Below are positions 35,314 to 39,216 of a stretch of DNA of 39,216 nucleotides, one piece after another. Source of the DNA: Pseudomonadota bacterium (lineage in GTDB: Bacteria; Pseudomonadota; Alphaproteobacteria; Sphingomonadales; SMXR01); assembly GCA_022574255.1 (NCBI GenBank), contig JACZSK010000015.1, forward strand, positions 1-39,216, read 5' to 3'. Numbering within the stretch: position 1 is the stretch's first letter; each line of letters starts with the position of its first letter. Below the pieces are notes generated by a model. It had not been told where the DNA came from. It ran no database searches and was given only the letters and a program-made list of their open reading frames with translations. A program made the translations under genes and the position numbers.

Positions 35314-36714
35314 TTAATCGCCCGCCAGCGTCGTCAGCAGAGTGTGCCAGTGATCGAGCGTTGCGTAGAAATCCTCGACGCGAACCCGCTCGTCGCGGCC
35401 ATGGGCCCGGATGTCTTCCAGGTCGCGGAAGACTCCCGCCACGCCATATGTGGGAATGCCCACATTCCGCACGTAAAGCCCGTCGGTGGCCCCGGTCGAC
35501 ATGCCGGGCAGGATAGGCAGGCCCGGATATCGCGCGTCGACCGCGCCGCGTAACGCCGCCATCACATCCTCGCGCAGCGGCGAGGGCGGGCTGAGCGTCG
35601 GTTCCGCGTCCCGGGTCAGTTCGATCCCGTCGTCGGCCAATATGCCGGTCAGCGCCGTGTCAATGCTATCGGGGTCGGTGCCGGGCAGGATGCGGCAATT
35701 GATCGTCGCTTGAGCCAGTTGCGGCAGCGCATTGTCGGCATGGCCAGCCGCCAGCCGGGTGGCCACGCAGGTGGTGCGCAACATGGCGTTATAATAGGGG
35801 TCGGCGGAAAGCCTGTCCGCCGCCGCGCCGGTATCGCCGCCGCCCACGGCAGCCATGTCCGCGTCGCCTTTCATCTCCGCCACCCCGGCAAAGTAGGCCC
35901 GCGTTATTTCATTGGTCATGGTGGGAAAGCGATGCGCGGACAGCCGGCCCAGCGCCGCCGCCAGCCGGTAAATGGCGTTGTCCGTCTGCGGCACAGAGGA
36001 ATGGCCACCGGCGTTTCGGATTTGCGCAATATAGGTCAGGTAGACCTTCTCGCTGGCCTGGATGGAATAGACCACGGGTTTACCATCGCGCCGTCCGCCA
36101 CCTCCGCCGTCTGAATTGAGCGCGAAATCAGCATCCAGCAGGTCGCGGTTTTCGTTGACCAGCCATTTGATGCTGTTGCCGCCTGTTTCCTCGTCGCCGG
36201 TCAGGGCGATAATCAGGTCGCGACCGGGCATGAAGCCCTCGGCTTTCAGGCGCAGAAAGGTTGCCACCAGTGCCGCCGCCCCGGCCTTGTTGTCGCTGGT
36301 GCCGCGGCCATAAAACCAGCCGTCTTCTTCAATGAAGGTAAAGGGATCGCGCGACCAGTCCTCCCTCAGCGCATCAACCACGTCCAGATGCGCCATCAGC
36401 AGGATCGGCTTCTTGCCGCTTCGCCCGTCGCCGCGGTATCGCGCCACAAGCGCGCCATAACCGGGGGCATGGGACAGCACCTTCACGTCATCCGCCGGAA
36501 AGCCCGCTGCGACCAGCCGCGCCGCCATGGCCTCCGCCGCTTGTACGGTGGTTCCCGCGCGGCCCTCCACCGTACGGATTTCCACCAGTTCCTGGTAAAT
36601 AGCCCGGGCGGTGGCCTTCTCGTCATCCGACGCCGCAAGGGCTTCGCCCGCCGAAAAGGCCAGCGCAAGGCTAGCCGCCGCAATAATTCCTCTTCCCGTC
36701 AATAAGCGCTGCAT
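35314..36714 (-). CDS. M20-family metallopeptidase, exported
   Basis: A 466-residue dizinc peptidase or carboxypeptidase-like enzyme. The signal peptide (about 1-28) ends ALA-AS, so it is periplasmic or secreted. The metal ligands in family order are His109 and Asp111 (MAHLDVVD), the bridging Asp141 (GTSDNKAG), Glu175 and Glu176 (TGDEETGG, catalytic base and ligand), Asp202 (NSDGGG) and His438 (RAHGRDER). The dimerisation lid domain lies between about 220 and 330. The ATG at 36714 has AGGAG 9 bases upstream. The substrate is unknown; relatives cleave dipeptides or acyl-amino acids. Confidence 0.92.
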   Translation of the reverse strand: MQRLLTGRGIIAAASLALAFSAGEALAASDDEKATARAIYQELVEIRTVEGRAGTTVQAAEAMAARLVAAGFPADDVKVLSHAPGYGALVARYRGDGRSGKKPILLMAHLDVVDALREDWSRDPFTFIEEDGWFYGRGTSDNKAGAAALVATFLRLKAEGFMPGRDLIIALTGDEETGGNSIKWLVNENRDLLDADFALNSDGGGGGRRDGKPVVYSIQASEKVYLTYIAQIRNAGGHSSVPQTDNAIYRLAAALGRLSAHRFPTMTNEITRAYFAGVAEMKGDADMAAVGGGDTGAAADRLSADPYYNAMLRTTCVATRLAAGHADNALPQLAQATINCRILPGTDPDSIDTALTGILADDGIELTRDAEPTLSPPSPLREDVMAALRGAVDARYPGLPILPGMSTGATDGLYVRNVGIPTYGVAGVFRDLEDIRAHGRDERVRVEDFYATLDHWHTLLTTLAGD

Positions 36715-36837
36715 GATGGATTGCTCCTGGTTGAACTGCGCATTGCTGCTTCTGTTGGTGCGCAACGCTAACCAACGAAACGCCTGGTGGCAATCGGGAA
36801 ATCCCGGGGGATACTGTGATCCGGGCTCACAGGGCGG

Positions 36838-37194
36838 CTATCGCACCTCGCGGTAGAGCCAGCGCCTCGCCCATAGCGCCGCCAGAATGCCGACCGCGAT
36901 GCCGGCGCTGTTGGCGGCCAGGTCCAGCATGCTTTTGTCGCGCCCCACGTTGGGCTGGATGATCTCGATTGCCAGCCCGGTGGCGAAGATGATTGCGGCG
37001 TAAAGCGTTATGCGCTCCCTGCCGCGCGGCGTGGCGCAGGCAACCGCCGCCCAGGTGCCATAGGCGACGAAATGCATGGTCTTGTCGGAGACATACTGGG
37101 TCAGGTGCAACTGCGAGCGCAGCGACATGTAGATAATGAACAGGCCTATGGAAATAGCCAGCGTACGGCGGATTTTGCGCAGGAACTCAAGCAT
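36838..37194 (-). CDS. VanZ-like family membrane protein
   Basis: The 118-residue protein has about four hydrophobic helices. The VanZ-family polar signatures are DKTMHFVAYG (37-46), EIIQP (77-81) and RDKSMLDLAANSAG (85-98). The family is named for teicoplanin-resistance VanZ, but most members have no known role. It has no strong ribosome site. It lies on the same strand as the DUF4870-like gene upstream and the M20 peptidase downstream. Confidence 0.85.
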   Translation of the reverse strand: MLEFLRKIRRTLAISIGLFIIYMSLRSQLHLTQYVSDKTMHFVAYGTWAAVACATPRGRERITLYAAIIFATGLAIEIIQPNVGRDKSMLDLAANSAGIAVGILAALWARRWLYREVR

Positions 37195-37206
37195 TGCCCG
37201 TATTGA

Positions 37207-37461
37207 CTAGAGGCTCGGCCCCAGGAAGGGAAGCAAAAAACTCCGGCGTCTGAGGGCTAAATATCCGAGGGCATAGCCCGAGGCAAGGCCGCCAAGGCGC
37301 ATCACGCAAGAATGGGCCGCCCGAGCTAATGCGAGGAAAGCCAAGGGGATGGAGGAGCCTTCAGCCCCGCACCATGGGAGCATTTGAGCGAAGCGAAAAG
37401 CGGAGCGGGTGCAGCGAAAATGAGCGCCCGGCTGCCAAGGGAGAAGTTTGAGGGCGTACAA
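37207..37461. other. Non-coding-looking purine-rich block between VanZ-like and DUF4870-like genes
   Basis: About 255 bases, strongly purine-rich on the plus strand, with repeated AGCGAA/AGCGGAGC words and small GGGC/GCCC hairpins. Reading frames exist on the minus strand (for example a TTG-started 84-codon frame over exactly this stretch), but they have no ribosome site and an odd composition (Trp, Cys, Arg, Leu rich). I believe similar blocks occur in other alphaproteobacterial genomes, but that is memory and not a test. It may be a dispersed repeat or a structured RNA. Confidence 0.45.
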
Positions 37462-37466
37462 AGAAT

Positions 37467-37487
37467 GTACTGAGCACAGCTCAGTAC
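37467..37487 (-). terminator. Hairpin overlapping the DUF4870-like stop codon
   Basis: A perfect 8-bp inverted repeat GTACTGAG/CTCAGTAC with a 5-base loop overlaps the TGA stop of the gene at 37481. On the minus strand it is followed by ATTCTTTG, only weakly T-rich, so it is a possible but poor terminator. Confidence 0.4.
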
Positions 37488-37867
37488 GGCGCCATCTCGC
37501 CGTTGGTCAGCCGTATCCAGCCCCTGGCGACGCGGATGATGTACCACAGGCCATAGACCAGCCACAGCAGGATGGTGGGCGGGATGCCGATAATGGTGAC
37601 CCACAGGAGCGCGGTGACCACCAGCAGGATGACGAACCACAGGATCGCCTTCCAGAAGGTGCGGATCAGATATTCAAAATGGCTGCCGGTGATGGTGCGC
37701 CGCTCGTCGCGCCCCATATAGGCGGCGATAACGCCGCCGATGGTCGCCAGGTTGCCGGTGAATATGCCCAGCGCGAAAAGCGCGTAGGAAATATGCGCCA
37801 GGCCGCGTTCGCCGCCGCGCTCATGGCTGTCGTCCCCATAGCGGTATTCGCGGCCATAATCTGACAT
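37481..37867 (-). CDS. DUF4870-like small membrane protein
   Basis: A 128-residue protein. A polar, charged N-terminus (MSDYGREYRYGDDSHERGGE) is followed by about three membrane helices: LAHISYALFALGIFTGNLAT-start (23 on), FWKAILWFVILLVVTALLWV (71-90), and PPTILLWLVYGLWYIIRVARG (96 on). The ordering and the GRDERRTITGSHFEYLIRTFW loop match the small DUF4870/TIC20-like membrane family. The function is unknown. I chose the ATG at 37867, with GGAGG about 13 bases upstream; longer upstream readings are not supported. Confidence 0.8.
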   Translation of the reverse strand: MSDYGREYRYGDDSHERGGERGLAHISYALFALGIFTGNLATIGGVIAAYMGRDERRTITGSHFEYLIRTFWKAILWFVILLVVTALLWVTIIGIPPTILLWLVYGLWYIIRVARGWIRLTNGEMAPY

Positions 37868-38058
37868 GGTCAATGGATTGCCTCCCTCGCTCCACCCCGG
37901 TTGCCCGGCCCCCGTGGAGATATCCGCAACGCCGCTCATACCACAGGTAGGAAGGCGCACGGACAGGCGCAAGGGCGGGCGCAAGCAATTTCACTTGTTC
38001 CTGTTTTGTTCCCATGCTAGCGTGAGTGTTCAGGTGACAGGAATTTGAGGAGGCAGGC

Positions 38059-38163
38059 ATGAATCTGGCACGCATCACTGCGCCCTTCTGGGCCCCGGTT
38101 GTGGTTGGCATCCTCGCCGGCCTCATGTTGTGGACCACCGGCCTGAGCGCGGCATTCGGCTAG
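38059..38163 (+). CDS. 34-residue hydrophobic peptide frame
   Basis: ATG 38059 has an excellent AGGAGG site 5-6 bases upstream. The peptide is one hydrophobic segment (PFWAPVVVGILAGLMLWTTG, 9-28) and ends at TAG 38161. The same frame continues past the stop into a glyoxalase-like tail (38164-38280), so the TAG may be a nonsense mutation, or this may be a separate small membrane peptide placed against a gene remnant by deletion. The strong ribosome site favours translation of this part. Confidence 0.45.
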   Translation: MNLARITAPFWAPVVVGILAGLMLWTTGLSAAFG

Positions 38164-38280
38164 GAAACCACCGACCAGTTCTGGGGCGACCGCACCGCCT
38201 ATCTCAAAGACCCCGACGGCTACCTTTGGATGGTCGCTACCAAAATTGCCAAGGGGGCGGGGGAAGGGGAGGGGGAGTAG
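38164..38280 (+). pseudogene. 3' remnant of a glyoxalase/VOC-family gene
   Basis: Directly after the TAG, in the same frame, come 38 codons ending at TAG 38278. They contain TDQFWGDRTAYLKDPDGYLW and then MVATK, the typical last strands of PhnB-like glyoxalase/bleomycin-resistance (VOC) proteins, where FWGDR, a DP-G turn and W..ATH/K recur. No start codon or upstream VOC domain is present, so only the C-terminal end survives. The final codons (GAGEGEGE) have drifted. Confidence 0.6.
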
Positions 38281-38385
38281 AGATCCTGCTTCGCGGACTC
38301 TTTGCTGTGGTCAATTATTATCTGTCCAACCCCAATGGTGCTAACCTTCCGCTCAAGGCGCAGAATATTTGAGTTGGGGTAACAA

Positions 38386-38625
38386 ATGCCAAACGGAAAA
38401 TATAACGATCATCCGATTACTGATATGCTGAATTATGGCGAGCATCCGTTTCCTCCGGATATGGAAGAAATGATTCGAAGGATTTATGAAATTAACCCGT
38501 CCGCAGGGAATGAACTGGGGATGGAGCCATTCGAATGGGAAAAAGGCTTCAAACTTGATGATGGGCGGGAGCGTCTGAAAACGCTATTGAACCGACTGGA
38601 AGCATCCAAAGAGGGCGCTTATTGA
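38386..38625 (+). CDS. Hypothetical 79-residue protein
   Basis: An ATG-started frame of 79 residues with a low-GC, even composition. The pattern (YNDHPITDMLNYGEHPFPPDMEEMIRRIYE at the N-terminus, PFEWEKGF in the middle, a C-terminal LLNRLEASK helix) looks like a compact soluble helical protein. TTGGGG lies about 6 bases before the ATG. The neighbours (VOC remnant, repeats, glmS) give no functional hint. I recognise no named domain. Confidence 0.6.
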   Translation: MPNGKYNDHPITDMLNYGEHPFPPDMEEMIRRIYEINPSAGNELGMEPFEWEKGFKLDDGRERLKTLLNRLEASKEGAY

Positions 38626-38666
38626 GCGATGGTTCAAGTTCACAATGGAGTTATCGGAGAATATCG

Positions 38667-38787
38667 GTCACTCCGGGGCAATGTGCGTCAACGCAAGAGG
38701 GACCCGGAGTCTATTGCCCTATCCTGCAACGCCGGCGTTTCCAATGGACTCCGGGTCAAGTCGTGAAGGAAATGGGGCCGGAGTGAG
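38667..38787. repeat. Dispersed palindromic repeat, type B, direct copy
   Basis: A 121-bp element, the same length and orientation as 147-267. It is closely similar from ACCCGGAGTC onward, including GTGAAGGAAATGGGGCCGGA. Its outer ends have decayed slightly (GGTCAC...GAGTGAG). Confidence 0.85.
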
Positions 38788-38803
38788 CGATTCCTGGTAT
38801 TGC

Positions 38804-38930
38804 CCCCTCACCCTTTCCTGCCTTGGCACTCTCCCGTCAAGGGAGAGGGAGTTCTCTTTTCGTCATTCGCGGAGGGGAGAGGTGAAGAGAGAGCCCTCTC
38901 CCTCAAGGGAGAGGGTTGGGTGAGGGTGGT
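38804..38930. repeat. Type C palindromic repeat cluster with a type A fragment
   Basis: Two CTCTCCC/GGGAGAG hairpins (about 38829-38851 and 38894-38916) flank a type A end, CGTCATTCGCGG (38861). With the type B copy just before it, this fills the 319-base gap between the 79-residue gene and glmS, and no gene is visible in it. Confidence 0.75.
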
Positions 38931-38944
38931 CAAAAAATAGCTCG

Positions 38945-39216
38945 CTATTCCACCGTCACGGATTTTGCCAGATTGCGCGGCTGGTCAACGTCGGTGCCTC
39001 GAATGACGCCCACGTGATAGGCCAGCAACTGCACCGGGATGGCATAGAGCATGGGGGCGGCGATATGGCCGACCGTGGGCATTTCAATGGTCGCCACCGC
39101 CTGCTCGCCCTGGTCGGCGATGCCCTTGGCGTCGGAGAAGAATATCACCCTGGCGCCGCGGGCGATGGACTCCTGCATGTTGGAGATGGTCTTGTCGAAC
39201 AGCGGCCCCGACGGCG
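38945..39216 (-). CDS. glmS: Glutamine--fructose-6-phosphate aminotransferase, C-terminal part
   Basis: Partial: the last 90 residues or so of GlmS, which makes glucosamine 6-phosphate for peptidoglycan and lipopolysaccharide. Visible are the isomerase-domain SIS end ([16 protein letters not shown]), [22 protein letters not shown], and the conserved Lys-Ser-Val-Thr-Val-Glu C-terminus with its active-site lysine. The 5' part lies beyond the window edge. Nothing suggests truncation other than the window boundary. Confidence 0.95.
   Translation of the reverse strand, partial: PSGPLFDKTISNMQESIARGARVIFFSDAKGIADQGEQAVATIEMPTVGHIAAPMLYAIPVQLLAYHVGVIRGTDVDQPRNLAKSVTVE

Noticed and set aside
37326-37640. 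104-codon minus-strand frame overlapping the DUF4870-like gene and the purine-rich block
   Set aside because: It overlaps the DUF4870-like gene, whose membrane helices and start are better supported, and its own start has no ribosome site.

Overview
The window is chromosomal DNA from a GC-rich alphaproteobacterium. No plasmid, phage or complete insertion sequence is visible. The group is indicated by a C4-pathway 5-aminolevulinate synthase (hemA), an LdtR-type MarR regulator, a proton-pumping pyrophosphatase (hppA), a cytochrome bc1 assembly chaperone beside a YceD-plsX-fabH-ihfA-merR block, and a Mg-type HemB. The gene set resembles Rhodospirillales-like or Parvibaculum-like lineages, but the sequence alone does not fix genus or family.

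Layout. 0.3-6.3 kb (+): a tightly overlapping run nadE-gltX-cysS-trmJ-like-SAM methyltransferase. 6.7-8.5 kb (-): hemB followed by a TerC-family membrane protein. 8.7-17.8 kb: a valine-catabolism set, mmsA (+), acyl-CoA dehydrogenase (+), 3-hydroxyisobutyryl-CoA hydrolase (+) and mmsB (+), interrupted by an M16 metalloprotease lipoprotein (+) and two paralogous small acidic lipoproteins (-). 17.9-20.2 kb (+): an LdtR-like regulator, then hemA with an exact FNR-type box upstream, then a small conserved-looking protein. 20.5-27.5 kb (+): rpiB, glyA, nrdR, a short repeat-containing reading frame coupled to nusB, thiL, a FliL-like protein and hppA. 27.6-28.1 kb (-): bamE-like lipoprotein. 28.2-32.6 kb (+): ubiquinol-cytochrome c chaperone, YceD/DUF177, plsX, fabH, ihfA and a MerR-type regulator. 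33.1 kb: tRNA-Pro(GGG). 33.2-37.9 kb (mostly -): beta-carbonic anhydrase, a stand-alone PuuD-type membrane domain with a 31-residue membrane peptide gene before it, an AT-richer patch with two overlapping short frames, an M20 peptidase, a VanZ-like protein and a DUF4870-like protein. 38.0-39.2 kb: a 34-residue membrane peptide frame followed by the tail of a broken glyoxalase/VOC gene, a 79-residue hypothetical, and the 3' end of glmS running off the window (-).

Functions group into housekeeping (aminoacyl-tRNA synthetases, tRNA modification, one-carbon metabolism, thiamine, riboregulation by NusB/NrdR), tetrapyrrole synthesis (hemA, hemB), respiration and energy (bc1 chaperone, H+-PPase), envelope and lipid synthesis (bamE, plsX, fabH, glmS) and branched-chain amino-acid breakdown.

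The most distinctive non-genic signal is a set of dispersed palindromic repeats filling most of the larger intergenic gaps. One family has ends reading CGTCA[C/T]TC..., is about 106-121 bp long and has terminal inverted repeats of up to 13 bp. The other is a CCCTCTCCC...GGGAGAGGG family. The best candidates for undescribed coding material are the very short genes: the nusB-coupled 46-residue frame, the 31-residue and 34-residue membrane peptides, and the two acidic lipoproteins.
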